From: Richelia sinica FACHB-800
GTDB taxonomy: Bacteria; Cyanobacteriota; Cyanobacteriia; Cyanobacteriales; Nostocaceae
Assembly (NCBI RefSeq): GCF_014698825.1
Contig: NZ_JACJTT010000014.1
Coordinates: 46,014 to 110,013 of the forward strand
Length of the DNA: 64,000 bases
Direction of reading: 5' to 3'
The notes under the pieces are model-generated. The model did no database searches. It was not told the origin of the DNA and saw only the letters and a list, made by a program, of their open reading frames with translations. Shown here piece by piece: positions 8,259 to 18,214 of the stretch. Position 1 is the first letter of the stretch. Each line of letters opens with the position of its first letter. A program made the position numbers and the translations under genes.

Positions 8259-10091
8259 TTATCGTTGTCTTAAATACTGGAGAATACCTTGAGCGATCGC
8301 TTCAGCCATCTGATTTTGATACGCTGAGTTTTGTAACTTCGCCACATCATCCCTACCAGTTAAATAACCCGTTTCCACCAAAATCGAGGGCATAGAACTT
8401 TTACGCAGGACATAAAATCTGGCACGACGCACACCTCGGTCTCGGACGTTGACACTTTGAAGAATTCTGTTATGCACCGCCCGCGCCAGTTGTAGACCAT
8501 TGTCGTAGTAATACGTCTCTAATCCGCTCACCTCCGGACGACCTGCACCAGCCGAATTAGCATGGATACTGACAAACACATCCGCTCTTGCTCTAGCTGC
8601 CATTTCCACTCTGCCTGGGAGAGTGACAAAATAATCAGCATTCCTGGTCATAACTACCTGTACACCGTTTTGCTGTAATACCTCCGCTATCCTTTGACTG
8701 ATAGGCAGGATAATATCTTTTTCACGCACTCCACCAATACCAATAGCACCAGGGTCTTTGCCACCATGTCCAGGGTCAATTAACACTACTAATCTTCCCT
8801 TAGGAACTACTGGACGTGATGGAGTCCGGGGATTTTTCACATTGGGATCTGGCAACTGACCATTGTTGGATGGTAAAGGGGGTAAGTCAATTGGTGGGGT
8901 GATGCGGCGTGAGCCTTGTAATTGTAATGCTATTAGCTTTTCTCCCACTTGGTTGAGTTCACCAACTTGCACACCGGCGGCTGGCTGGACATAAACAAGG
9001 ACTGTATCTGGAGCTTGGGGTTGGAGACGGACTCGCAGAATCGGACTTTTAGCGTCAAAAGCGGGCCCAGCAACTCTGTTGGCTAATTTGGCATTGGCAA
9101 TTGTAATTTTAAATAAACCTGTTTTTCTATCCCATGCCCCTGTAGCGGCTAGAGGTTGGTCGGCTCTAATTAATAATTGTGTCCCATTGCCGGCTAATTC
9201 TACGGCTTGAATGGTGGCTGTTGATTGAGTTGGACGCACAATGGGAGTAGGAATTTCATTATCTTCGGGGATACTACTCACTCGTCTGGAGGGTAGTAGC
9301 ACTAAGCCACCAGAACTACTGTTTCTGGCTTGCCAATCAGGACTATTAGGATCTACTCGCAAGGTGACACGCACACCAGAGGGCTGAGTTTGTAGCTGGG
9401 TAAATTCAATCTGATTTACACCATGCTTGTTAATTTGCAATTTGCCCTGAGCTAAACGTGGGGATAAAGTGGCACTAGCAATATCAATAAATATAGTGGA
9501 GCGATCGCGACTCCGAATAGTTGTAATTCTAGAATTACTGCCATTGGTACGAATAAAAAATCCATCCCCTGTGGTTTGTAAATTTTCTACTTGTGTGATG
9601 CCAGAATTGTTATTCGCAATGGGTGATAATTCTGGTTGTGCTTGAGATTCAATGGTCGCCAAATTATAGGTATTATTAACACCAGTCACTGACTCTGCTT
9701 CTGGCTTTGGTAACTGTATTTTCCATCGTTTAGCAGTGATATTGATAAACTTTACCTGGTTAGGGTCAAGAGTATAACCAGAATTTAATTCCACCACGAC
9801 ACGGGTAGTTTCCTTCTCAAACTGACCTATCCGAATAGCCCGTATCGCTCCCCCAACATTTTGGGTTAACTGTGGACGGCCAAACTTTGTCCCTGGTAAA
9901 TCAATAACTAAGCGGGTGGGATTAAAAATCAGTTGAGCCTTAGGTTGAACAGCACTGGATGTCTGTATTTCTAAATGGTTTTTTTGACTATCGAAGCGCC
10001 AAGATTCTAATTTGATATCTGTTGCCCAACTAGGTGAGGACACCATACAGATAGTACCAACAGTACCAGGTATTAACCATTGCATTTTCAT
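8259..10091 (-). CDS. amiC1: AMIN-domain N-acetylmuramoyl-L-alanine amidase (AmiC1-like)
   Basis: This 610-residue paralogue of the next gene has the same architecture: signal peptide, AMIN, linker, second AMIN-like region, and Amidase_3 from about residue 430. The catalytic motifs are DPGHGGKDPG, REKD and SIHANS. It hydrolyses the amide bond between muramic acid and the stem peptide. Long near-identical stretches, such as RLVIDLPG and AVELxGNGTQLLIR, show a tandem duplication that diverged mainly in the linker. The ATG at 10091 has a GAGGAG ribosome site 9 bp upstream. A 246-bp gap before amiC2 leaves room for a second promoter. Confidence 0.83.
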   Translation of the reverse strand: MKMQWLIPGTVGTICMVSSPSWATDIKLESWRFDSQKNHLEIQTSSAVQPKAQLIFNPTRLVIDLPGTKFGRPQLTQNVGGAIRAIRIGQFEKETTRVVVELNSGYTLDPNQVKFINITAKRWKIQLPKPEAESVTGVNNTYNLATIESQAQPELSPIANNNSGITQVENLQTTGDGFFIRTNGSNSRITTIRSRDRSTIFIDIASATLSPRLAQGKLQINKHGVNQIEFTQLQTQPSGVRVTLRVDPNSPDWQARNSSSGGLVLLPSRRVSSIPEDNEIPTPIVRPTQSTATIQAVELAGNGTQLLIRADQPLAATGAWDRKTGLFKITIANAKLANRVAGPAFDAKSPILRVRLQPQAPDTVLVYVQPAAGVQVGELNQVGEKLIALQLQGSRRITPPIDLPPLPSNNGQLPDPNVKNPRTPSRPVVPKGRLVVLIDPGHGGKDPGAIGIGGVREKDIILPISQRIAEVLQQNGVQVVMTRNADYFVTLPGRVEMAARARADVFVSIHANSAGAGRPEVSGLETYYYDNGLQLARAVHNRILQSVNVRDRGVRRARFYVLRKSSMPSILVETGYLTGRDDVAKLQNSAYQNQMAEAIAQGILQYLRQR

Positions 10092-11005
10092 AATCTTGAC
10101 TCCTCAATAAATAACAGATGATAGATAAAGAAAATAGATTTTTATCATTTGTTGTCTAGTTTCATCGATGGCTGATTTTCCTTGCTCAAAGCTTTGAAGT
10201 GACGACCAAATCTGTTTTTTGTATTTTTTTATACTTTTTAATACAGCTAAGTTCTTCAATATTTTCGTCAAATGCTCATACTTTCATCATTAATCTTGTA
10301 TTTGCCAATTTTCATTGATGGTAATTGATACTTCATTCACGGTACTTACACATAATAAATCACTTCTTGATCTGAACCACAAAAAGATAAACAGAACAGA
10401 GTCCGTTACGTCAAGTCCCATTACAAACCCTTGACTTAATCAGAAATTAATGCTTTAAATTCTCAGGGGATATTTATATATCAAAGGTAATACCAAGGTT
10501 TTCTATTTACATCGTCTATTCAACCTCTTGGCAGATGCTATTTTTGCTAGCTCGAATCATGGTCAGAATATGGCTTCATTATCCTGTCCATGGTGATTAG
10601 TAAATGTCAAGAAGGGGTAAGCAAGAAGAAACTTTTTTCTCCAATCCTTCACAACTACTAGAGTAATCATCAAAGTTAGTAGTTAATTATGGCAGAAGCA
10701 TCAAGAAAAGCAAAAAATTGATAATGATAGGTTTTGGAAATTGAGTGGAGTAAATTTTTTAGTTTAGCCAGGCGCAGAAAAGACAAGCTACTCTGAACTT
10801 TGTTGAATGATAGGGGACGGAGATTGCTCAAGATAAGTTTCCCTTAATTTACTTTCAGACGGTTGTGTCTAGACAGAAATGATATTAGATGCCAGTGGAA
10901 AGATTTTGAGAAATTTGAGAACTAGAGAGGAGTAAAAACAAGATGCCAGGAGGCACTCCAGATGATCAAGGAGCGCTCCTAGAACAATGGAACTGGTATT
11001 AGAAC
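10092..11005. other. Long noncoding gap upstream of amiC1
   Basis: No gene was found in these 914 bp. The part next to 10091 should carry the amiC1 promoter. A perfect 12-bp palindrome, AGGAGCGCTCCT, lies at 10969-10980, 26 bp past the antiporter stop, and may help end that transcript. The rest is AT-rich and shows no clear structure. Confidence 0.5.
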
Positions 11006-12466
11006 TTAACTTTCATGAGAATCTGAGAAAATCTCTGTATTTCTATCTTCATGGGAAGTAGCAATTAAAGAAGGTGATGATTCAATTTTTAATGCTGTAT
11101 TAGTCGCACCATTGAGCGCAACTTCTGTGTTTGTTTCTGGAAATACAAATCGTAGTAAAGGCGGAGCTAAAAAAGTAGTCAAAATTACCATCATGATGAT
11201 TGCTGCTCCTAGTGGCTTGGAAAGCACACCACTGGCTGCACCGACACCAGCAAAAACTAACCCAACCTCACCTCTAGGAATCATACCGACACCAATTGCC
11301 AGACGGTTAATTTCTGGTTGTCCAAAGACTGTCAAACCTGTCACTACTTTACCAATAATGGCTACTGTGATCAGGAAAGTTGCCATAATCAAACCTTCCC
11401 GACTACTGGGAATTGCTGGATTGAGGACTCCTAAATCAGTTTTTGCACCAACAGTAACGAAGAAAACTGGAACTAGCATATCAGCAATGGGGATAACTTG
11501 CTTTTGCAGTTCCTTACGTCTGTCGGTTTCCTCTAATACTAAACCTGCGGCGAAGGCTCCCAGAATGGCTTCTAACTGAATAGCAGCAGCCAGGTAAGCC
11601 ATGACAAAAGCGAAAATGAAAGCGGGAATGACTACTTCACCTCTAGTTTTGAGTTTATCAGCGATCGCTACAAAGGTTTTATTGAAAACATTCCCCAGAA
11701 TAATTGCACCTACCAAAAAACCAGTAGCACTGAGAATCAGGTAGAACACTTGGCTCACATCGACTTCACCGTTTTTAGCCAAGCTAGCTACCACTGCTAA
11801 GACGATTATTCCCAGCACATCGTCCATAACAGCTGCCCCCAGAATTATCTGCCCTTCTTTGGAATTCAACCGTCCCAGTTCTGAGAGCACTTTGGAGGTG
11901 ATACCAATACTCGTAGCAGTTAAAGCCGCACCTGCAAAAATTGCTGGGACAGGACTAATACCGAATAACGTCATTAACCCGACAGTACCAGCAGCAAAGG
12001 GAACTACCACGCCTACCACTGCTACTACTGTAGCCTGGATACCTACGGCTAACAGGTCTTTTAAATTCGATTCCAGACCAATCTCAAATAGCAGAATAAT
12101 CACACCCAATTCTGCTAAAACTGAAATTACCTCTGACTGAGCAGCAAATACCTGGGGTGCGGCTTCAGGAGTCAATCCTGCTGTAGTTTGCAGAAAGCTA
12201 ATAATCAAGGAACTAGAACTATCTGCTCCACCATCTGGAAACACTAACAGGTGCAGAACAGAAACACCAATAATGACACCACCGACAAGTTCACCCAAAA
12301 CGGGTGGAAGACCTACTTTATTGGATAATTCCCCTCCCACCTTGCTCGCAAAGTAGATGACCACTAAGCTCAAGAGCACAGATGCTATGACCATGGAACT
12401 ATCAGCTGTTTCTGTAGCACTGGCTAGTAGAGGATAAGAGAAGTTGATTGCATTTAAAAACTGCAT
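11006..12466 (-). CDS. CPA2-family Na+/H+ antiporter (NhaS3-like)
   Basis: This 486-residue membrane protein has about twelve or thirteen hydrophobic segments and the conserved CPA2 core: LGELVGGVIIG, LFEIGLE and GAALTATSIGITSKVL. The later segment GAAVMDDVLG carries the Asp-Asp pair expected at the ion site. It exchanges protons for Na+ or K+ across a membrane. Form and length resemble cyanobacterial NhaS3, which some place in thylakoids, but I do not assign the symbol firmly. The C-terminal 45 residues are polar and no TrkA/RCK domain is present. It is monocistronic and divergent from the SIMPL gene. Confidence 0.85.
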   Translation of the reverse strand: MQFLNAINFSYPLLASATETADSSMVIASVLLSLVVIYFASKVGGELSNKVGLPPVLGELVGGVIIGVSVLHLLVFPDGGADSSSSLIISFLQTTAGLTPEAAPQVFAAQSEVISVLAELGVIILLFEIGLESNLKDLLAVGIQATVVAVVGVVVPFAAGTVGLMTLFGISPVPAIFAGAALTATSIGITSKVLSELGRLNSKEGQIILGAAVMDDVLGIIVLAVVASLAKNGEVDVSQVFYLILSATGFLVGAIILGNVFNKTFVAIADKLKTRGEVVIPAFIFAFVMAYLAAAIQLEAILGAFAAGLVLEETDRRKELQKQVIPIADMLVPVFFVTVGAKTDLGVLNPAIPSSREGLIMATFLITVAIIGKVVTGLTVFGQPEINRLAIGVGMIPRGEVGLVFAGVGAASGVLSKPLGAAIIMMVILTTFLAPPLLRFVFPETNTEVALNGATNTALKIESSPSLIATSHEDRNTEIFSDSHES

Positions 12467-12783
12467 TGGTTACGCAAAAATCCTTCTCTCTATTTGTAAC
12501 CTTTTGTGGACATAGATGAATCAAGAGGAGGGAGACCAGGAAGATGGCTGTGCTATCAGAAGTTTGTCAGCATAACCAGTTCTCTTTTCCACAGTCAATA
12601 TGTGATCAACTAATCTCTGTAGAGATTCATTTTTTCAGTTTCCAAAAATGTAACCACTCTTGATTGCCAGATTATCAGTGCCAAAGTAGAAATATCAATT
12701 TTTAAATCTTGTATGGATTAAATCAATTTCCATGCAAACATCCATAAATTAAGATTGTTCACTTGGTGAGGAGTGCAAATTTT
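12467..12783. promoter_or_regulatory. Divergent promoter region
   Basis: This is the 317-bp spacer between the antiporter (minus) and the SIMPL gene (plus), so both promoters must lie here. No operator was recognised. A GGTGAGGAG ribosome site precedes the ATG at 12784. Confidence 0.4.
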
Positions 12784-13530
12784 ATGTCTCAACCTAGTTT
12801 ATTTGGTATGTCTTTATCTACTGGTAAATGGTGGAAAACGGGAATTTTAGTGTTGCTGGTTTGTGGAACTTTTGCTTTACCGACATCAGCTCAAGAAAAA
12901 GAAAAATTGTGGCGAACTTTGACTGTCAGTGGTCGTGCAACAGAAACGATTCCCACTACTTTGTCACAAGTGAGTTTAGGGGTGGAAATTCAAGGGAAAA
13001 CTGCTAAGGAAGTGCAGCAAGAAGCGGCCCGTCGCTCATCAGCTGTGGTAGCGCTATTGAAAAGCCGAAATGTCCAAAAATTGGAAACTACTGGAGTACG
13101 TCTCAATCCTGTTTATAGCTACACCAATAATGTACAACGCATCACTGGTTATGCTGCAGGGAATACGGTTAGTTTTCGGGTAGCAACTGAGCAAGCGGGG
13201 GTGATATTAGATGAAGCTGTTAAAGTTGGGGCTACGCAAATCAATGGTGTCAGCTTTGTAGCTAGTGATGATGCGATCGCTAGTGCCCAGAAACAAGCTC
13301 TCAAAAAAGCTACTCAGGATGCACAACAACAAGCTGAAGCTGTTTTCAGTACCTTGGGATTACAAGCAAAAGAGGTGGTGAGCATTCAAGTTAATGGTGC
13401 TAGTGCCCCACCACCACCCATGCTTTACCGTGCTGAAGCTGCGAAAGCCACAATGGATGCTGCATCTACCCCGATATTGGGTGGTGAACAGGAAGTACAA
13501 GCTTCTGTCACCCTACAGATTAGTTATTAA
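12784..13530 (+). CDS. SIMPL (DUF541) domain periplasmic protein
   Basis: The protein has 248 residues from the ATG at 12784. That start has a GAGGAG ribosome site and keeps the signal peptide (about 1-37, ending LPTSAQ). An upstream in-frame TTG at 12763 is less likely. The mature part is a SIMPL/DUF541 domain: it starts LTVSGRATETIPTTLSQVSL, contains an internal ISGVSF-type strand (INGVSFVASD), and ends with a strand before a short C-terminus. These oligomeric periplasmic proteins are linked to envelope or oxidative stress, but no enzymatic role is established. It is probably transcribed alone. Confidence 0.8.
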   Translation: MSQPSLFGMSLSTGKWWKTGILVLLVCGTFALPTSAQEKEKLWRTLTVSGRATETIPTTLSQVSLGVEIQGKTAKEVQQEAARRSSAVVALLKSRNVQKLETTGVRLNPVYSYTNNVQRITGYAAGNTVSFRVATEQAGVILDEAVKVGATQINGVSFVASDDAIASAQKQALKKATQDAQQQAEAVFSTLGLQAKEVVSIQVNGASAPPPPMLYRAEAAKATMDAASTPILGGEQEVQASVTLQISY

Positions 13531-13547
13531 GAATTGCTCTATAGGCA

Positions 13548-13646
13548 CCAGGAAGGTAAGGGGGACACGGGGGACAAGGGAGACAAGGAGGAATATCTTC
13601 TTTTTCCTCCCCCTCTCCTCCTCTCTTTCTGTCACCTGTCACCTGT
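13548..13646. repeat. Degenerate heptamer repeats (STRR)
   Basis: A GGGGACA/GGGAGACA-like purine tract (about 13555-13592) is followed by a pyrimidine tract ending TGTCACCTGTCACCTG (13630-13645). It fills the space between two convergent genes. Confidence 0.7.
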
Positions 13647-13647
13647 T

Positions 13648-14010
13648 CTAAAAATTATCTGGAGACATATCTCCCATATCGCCTTCTTCGTCACGTTTGG
13701 AACCCAACAACTCTAATTGTTCTACTTGAATAACTGGAGAAGAGCGAAGTGCGCCAGTTTGTCTATCGTTCCAAGTGTTAAACTTAAGAGAACCTTTCAC
13801 GGCTATTTGTTTGCCTTTACGGACATAATTACCAGCAACTTCTGCGGTTTTTCCCCACAATTCTAGATTAAACCAGTCTGGTTTATCACTATTGCGCGAT
13901 CGCCTATTTACGGCCAAGGTTAATTTACACACCACACTGCCAGAGTCATAATACTTCATTTCCGGATCAGTTCCCACACGACCAATTAGGGTGACGACAT
14001 TAATACTCAT
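13648..14010 (-). CDS. ssb: Single-stranded DNA-binding protein, short form
   Basis: This 120-residue OB-fold protein starts MSINVVTLIGRVGTDPEMKY, followed by the conserved WFNLELWGKTAEVAGNYVRKG. It binds single-stranded DNA in replication and repair. It is shorter than the usual SSB (150-180) and lacks the acidic tip of the DDDIPF type that recruits partners; instead it ends MSPDNF after a short acidic stretch. Filamentous cyanobacteria often carry both short and long SSBs. It is divergent from mreB and ends 20 bp or less from a heptamer repeat tract. Confidence 0.88.
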   Translation of the reverse strand: MSINVVTLIGRVGTDPEMKYYDSGSVVCKLTLAVNRRSRNSDKPDWFNLELWGKTAEVAGNYVRKGKQIAVKGSLKFNTWNDRQTGALRSSPVIQVEQLELLGSKRDEEGDMGDMSPDNF

Positions 14011-14345
14011 AGGTCTTTCCTCTCAATACACTTGTACTGATTTATGCTGCATCCTATAATAACTAATTGTGAAAGTGTTTAAAAGATGCTAAATATTAAC
14101 CATATAAATAAATCAATTAAATGAGCTAAACCATACTTGTTATCATTCTCAGAAGATCCAGTCCTACTGAGTTACCTTGACTCAATGACAACTCAATACT
14201 CTCTAGTTTCTATTAAGATTGACAAAAACTATAGAAAAAAATAGTCTGGTTTACTGGAGTTAGGCGGCAAAACATAATAGAATCCAGCACAATTCACTCT
14301 TACTGTTTTATTCACAAGTAGCGCAAATAGGGGGCGTAGCAACGC
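14011..14345. promoter_or_regulatory. ssb/mreB divergent spacer
   Basis: A 335-bp AT-rich spacer must hold the promoters of ssb (minus) and the mreBCD operon (plus). No specific site was recognised. Confidence 0.4.
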
Positions 14346-15389
14346 GTGGGTCTTTTTAGGAACTTTCGCTCATCATGGGATATGGGTATTGACCTTGGTA
14401 CAGCCAATACCCTTGTATATGTATCTGGCAAGGGCATTGTACTTCAAGAACCATCAGTAGTTGCCATTGATCAAAATGAAAAAGTGGCGCTAGCGGTGGG
14501 AGAAGAAGCAAAAAAAATGCTCGGACGGACACCAGGCAATGTAGTTGCTTTGCGACCTTTGCGTGATGGTGTGATTGCGGATTTTGATACTGCTGAGTTG
14601 ATGCTTAAAAGCTTTATTCAACGGGTCAACGAAGGCAGATCCCTAATTCTACCAAGAATCGTCATTGGTATTCCTAGCGGTGTCACAGGAGTGGAAAGAC
14701 GAGCCGTAATGGACGCAGCTTCTCAAGCTGGTGCGAGGGAAGTCTACCTGATTGATGAACCTGTAGCAGCAGCAATTGGGGCTGGACTGCCTGTAGCTGA
14801 ACCAACTGGTAACATGATCATTGATATCGGTGGTGGCACAACTGAAGTTGCTGTGTTAAGTCTTCAAGGTACTGTGATTAGTGAATCAGTACGTATTGCT
14901 GGAGATGAATTAACTGAATCAATCATTCAGTATATGAAGAAAGTTCATAATCTGGTCATAGGAGAACGTACTGCTGAAGACATCAAAATTCGCATTGGTT
15001 CTGCCTATCCTGTCCGTGACGATGAAGACGCAATGATGGAAGTCCGCGGCTTACACTTGCTATCTGGACTACCCAGAACAGTCACTATCAAAGGACCAGA
15101 AATACGTGAAAGCATGATAGAACCTTTGTCAGTGATTATTGAGGCAGTAAAACGGACTTTGGAAAGAACACCACCAGAACTAGCTGCCGATATAATAGAT
15201 AGAGGCATCATGTTAGCTGGTGGAGGAGCTTTACTTAAAGGTATAGATACTCTCATTAGCCATGAAACAGGCATTGTCACACACATTGCAGCTGACCCTT
15301 TAAGCTGTGTAGTCCTGGGAACAGGCAGAGTCTTAGAAAACTTTAAGCAATTAGAACGGGTATTTAGTGGTCGTTCTCGCAATATGTAA
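14346..15389 (+). CDS. mreB: Rod-shape determining actin homologue MreB
   Basis: A 347-residue bacterial actin that guides lateral wall synthesis. The phosphate-binding motifs are visible: MGIDLGTANTLVYV near residue 13, the hinge segment MIIDIGGGTTEVAV near 158, and LAGGGALLKG near 297. The start is GTG at 14346, which gives the conserved N-terminus MGLFRNF with its membrane-binding helix; no ATG occurs until residue 13, inside the fold. mreC follows after 90 bp and overlaps mreD, forming the standard operon. Confidence 0.95.
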   Translation: MGLFRNFRSSWDMGIDLGTANTLVYVSGKGIVLQEPSVVAIDQNEKVALAVGEEAKKMLGRTPGNVVALRPLRDGVIADFDTAELMLKSFIQRVNEGRSLILPRIVIGIPSGVTGVERRAVMDAASQAGAREVYLIDEPVAAAIGAGLPVAEPTGNMIIDIGGGTTEVAVLSLQGTVISESVRIAGDELTESIIQYMKKVHNLVIGERTAEDIKIRIGSAYPVRDDEDAMMEVRGLHLLSGLPRTVTIKGPEIRESMIEPLSVIIEAVKRTLERTPPELAADIIDRGIMLAGGGALLKGIDTLISHETGIVTHIAADPLSCVVLGTGRVLENFKQLERVFSGRSRNM

Positions 15390-15479
15390 GGAACAGTTTC
15401 AGGACGATATTGGGTTCTGTACTGCTAAACTATAGAATCCATTATCTTCAATATTGTGTATCTGTATTTATAGGAATAA

Positions 15480-16340
15480 ATGTTTACCGGAAGACATTGG
15501 TGGGAGCATAAGGCATTACATTTAGGTTTATTCGTTCTAGTAGTGGCTGGCGCTTGGACATTAAGACAAACTCAAGGTACGTTCTTGCTGGAGTTGTATC
15601 AAGGCATAACTCGCCCCTTGCAGACATTACAGCCAAGTCCGAGCGTTGAAGAACAAAGGCGAGATGCACGGTTATTGGAGTTACAAACACGAATTGCTGA
15701 CCTGGAAAGCGAAAATGAAAAGCTACAAAGCTTGTTAGCATATGTGGAAAAGAAACCAATGTCAGCTAAACCCATTATTGCCAGGGTTATGGGTAGAAGT
15801 GCTGATCACTGGTGGCAGCAAGTAACCCTGAATCGAGGTACTAATGCGGGTATTCAACAGGGATTTATTGTCAAAGCCGATGGTGGCTTAGTGGGTTTAG
15901 TAGAAGCAGTTACCCCCAATACTAGCCGTGTGCTACTGGTGAGTGATTTAAAAAGCCAAGTCGGTGTGACTATTAGCCGCACTTCTGCCAAGGGTGTATT
16001 GAGAGGAGATGCGTCAGCACAAGGGGTACTGGAGTTTTACGAAAAAGTCCCCAATGTGAAAGTAGGTGATTTAGTTTCTACATCTACCTACAGTCAAAAG
16101 TATCCCTCTAGTGTGCCTGTGGGCAGGATCATATCTTTAGATTTAAAGAAATTGCCAGCATCTGTGGCTAAAGTGGAGTTATTTCCACCCATTCGCTCTT
16201 TAGACTGGGTAACTGTCTATCCCAAACCAGATAAACCAGACCAGGAACAAGTTAATGGGGTAAGTCAACAGCCAGAAACGTCTAACTCACTTCTGCAAGA
16301 TTCTGTAAAAAATGAAAATTCTGGGACTGACAGGCAATAA
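15480..16340 (+). CDS. mreC: Cell-shape protein MreC
   Basis: A 286-residue bitopic protein of the elongasome. Residues about 13-31 form the membrane anchor, followed by a coiled coil around 60-90 (LELQTRIADLESENEKLQSL) and the double beta-barrel MreC domain with GLVGLVEAVTPNTSRVLLVSD. It links cytoplasmic MreB to periplasmic synthases. The ATG at 15480 follows an AGGA ribosome site. The polar C-terminal tail overlaps the start of mreD by 29 bp. Confidence 0.93.
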   Translation: MFTGRHWWEHKALHLGLFVLVVAGAWTLRQTQGTFLLELYQGITRPLQTLQPSPSVEEQRRDARLLELQTRIADLESENEKLQSLLAYVEKKPMSAKPIIARVMGRSADHWWQQVTLNRGTNAGIQQGFIVKADGGLVGLVEAVTPNTSRVLLVSDLKSQVGVTISRTSAKGVLRGDASAQGVLEFYEKVPNVKVGDLVSTSTYSQKYPSSVPVGRIISLDLKKLPASVAKVELFPPIRSLDWVTVYPKPDKPDQEQVNGVSQQPETSNSLLQDSVKNENSGTDRQ

Positions 16341-16926
16341 AAGACGAAAAACATCGTCAGCGCGTAACTCCAAATCATTTTTACCACCTCTAGCACTTTG
16401 GCGGCCATGGATGCGGCAACTAATGGACTGGATGGTGATAGGTGGTTCTGCTTTGTTATGTTTATTGATGCTACCTACCCGCTTACCAGGAATGGAATTA
16501 TTGGGTATTGGCCCCAACTGGTTGTTGATTTGGGTAGTGGTTTGGAGTGTCAAACGCTCGGTTGTGGCTGGTCTATTGTCTGGTGTAGTTTTGGGGATGC
16601 TGCAAGATGCCATGACAGCACCTGATCCTTCCCATGCAGTGGGTTTAGGGGTGGTAGGTGTGCTGACGGCTTTAATGCAAAAGCAGCGTTTTATTCAAGA
16701 GGATTTTATTTCTATTGCCTTGATTGTATTTGTGATGGCAGTGGTAGCAGATACGATTTTTGCAGTGCAGTTGTCTTTAATGGGCGATCGCACTTTGGAA
16801 ACAATCTGGACTTATTATCAACGTGCAGCCTTAGCTTCAGCTATTCTCAGCAGTTTGTGGGCCCCTGTAATTTACTATCCCCTCAATCGCTGGTGGCAAA
16901 AGCTGAAATTAATTCATAATTCTTAA
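16312..16926 (+). CDS. mreD: Cell-shape membrane protein MreD
   Basis: A 204-residue integral membrane protein with five or six hydrophobic segments, the first starting near residue 37, after a basic N-terminal tail. GxLSGxVLGMLQDAMTAPDPSHAVGL is the typical MreD loop with a conserved Asp. It completes the elongasome with MreB and MreC. The start inside mreC gives a 29-bp overlap; later starts are possible because the first 30 residues are basic and poorly conserved. Confidence 0.88.
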   Translation: MKILGLTGNKRRKTSSARNSKSFLPPLALWRPWMRQLMDWMVIGGSALLCLLMLPTRLPGMELLGIGPNWLLIWVVVWSVKRSVVAGLLSGVVLGMLQDAMTAPDPSHAVGLGVVGVLTALMQKQRFIQEDFISIALIVFVMAVVADTIFAVQLSLMGDRTLETIWTYYQRAALASAILSSLWAPVIYYPLNRWWQKLKLIHNS

Positions 16927-17034
16927 TATGTATTGGTGAAAGTCAACATCCAAAATTATCCATAAACACCATGCTATTAACTGTTTTTTTCCATCCTCAA
17001 TCTCAAATCTAAAATTCCCACAGGACAATTTCTA

Positions 17035-18159
17035 GTGAGCGCAGATAACCCAACTCAGGCAATGGTAGGTAGTGATTTTGACTCCCGCATGATGCAAAGG
17101 TGCTTAGAATTAGCCCGTCGTGCTTTGGGACGCACTTCTCCTAACCCCTTAGTGGGGTCTGTAGTTGTCAAAGATGGCGAAATTGTCGGTGAAGGATTTC
17201 ATCCCCGTGCCGGTGAACCCCATGCAGAGGTTTTTGCCTTGCGAGCCGCAGGAGAGAGGGCTAAAGGTGCGACAATTTATGTCAGTTTGGAACCTTGTAA
17301 CCACTATGGTCGCACACCACCTTGTTCGGAAGGGTTAATAGCTGCGGGAGTATCTAAGGTAGTTGTGGGCATGGTTGACCCTAATCCTTTAGTAGCTGGG
17401 GGTGGTATTGCCCGGTTACGGGATGCGGGAATAGAGGTGGTGGTAGGTGTAGAGGAAGCAGCTTGTCAAAAGCTGAATGAAGGTTTTATTCATCGCATTG
17501 TCCACAAGCGACCTTTGGGAATTCTCAAATATGCCATGACTTTAGATGGCAAAATTGCTGCTAGTTCTGGTCATAGTGCTTGGGTGACCAATCAAGATGC
17601 TCGCAGTGAAGTTCATCAACTCCGGGCCGCTTGTGACGCGGTAATAGTGGGTGGAAATACGCTGAGACTAGATAACCCACACCTGACTAGTCATAAAGAA
17701 GGGATGCACAATCCTTTGCGGGTGGTGATGAGTCGGCAATTAAATTTGCCGCAAAATGCTTATTTATGGGACACAAAGGAAGCACCAACCTTGGTGTTAA
17801 CTGAGGTGGGGTCTGCACCAGATTTTCAAAAGTTTTTAGGTGCCAAGGGTGTGGAGGTGGTAGAGTTGCCATCTTTGACACCAAATCAGGCGATCGCACA
17901 TTTATATGACCGTGGTTTTTGTAGCGTTCTATGGGAATGTGGCGGTACTTTAGCAGCTAGTGCGATCGCTCAAGGAGCAGTACAAAAAATTCTCGCCTTT
18001 ATCGCTCCCAAAATCATTGGTGGTAACCATGCACCTACACCTGTAGGAGACTTAGGTTTAAATACGATGACTGAAGCATTATCCTTGGAACGTGTAAGTT
18101 GGCGTGTTATTGGTTCCGACTGTTTGGTGGAAGGTTATTTATCACAAAAAACTTTGTAG
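17035..18159 (+). CDS. ribD: Riboflavin biosynthesis deaminase/reductase RibD
   Basis: This 374-residue bifunctional enzyme carries out the second and third steps of riboflavin synthesis: deamination of the diaminopyrimidine, then reduction of the ribose. The N-terminal deaminase zinc site is HAE at 63-65 with PCxxxGRTPPC (Cys88, Cys97). The C-terminal reductase (about 155-374) contains YAMTLDGKIAxxxGxSxW and IVGGNTLRLDNP. The start is GTG at 17035. The long N-terminal lead of about 16 residues leaves the in-frame ATG at residue 10 as an alternative. It lies 108 bp after mreD and may have its own promoter. Confidence 0.93.
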   Translation: MSADNPTQAMVGSDFDSRMMQRCLELARRALGRTSPNPLVGSVVVKDGEIVGEGFHPRAGEPHAEVFALRAAGERAKGATIYVSLEPCNHYGRTPPCSEGLIAAGVSKVVVGMVDPNPLVAGGGIARLRDAGIEVVVGVEEAACQKLNEGFIHRIVHKRPLGILKYAMTLDGKIAASSGHSAWVTNQDARSEVHQLRAACDAVIVGGNTLRLDNPHLTSHKEGMHNPLRVVMSRQLNLPQNAYLWDTKEAPTLVLTEVGSAPDFQKFLGAKGVEVVELPSLTPNQAIAHLYDRGFCSVLWECGGTLAASAIAQGAVQKILAFIAPKIIGGNHAPTPVGDLGLNTMTEALSLERVSWRVIGSDCLVEGYLSQKTL

Positions 18160-18214
18160 CCATTTGCCCTGAATTATTTAGGTATTTCTTCCTCAGGTTA
18201 CACCATCAATTGCC

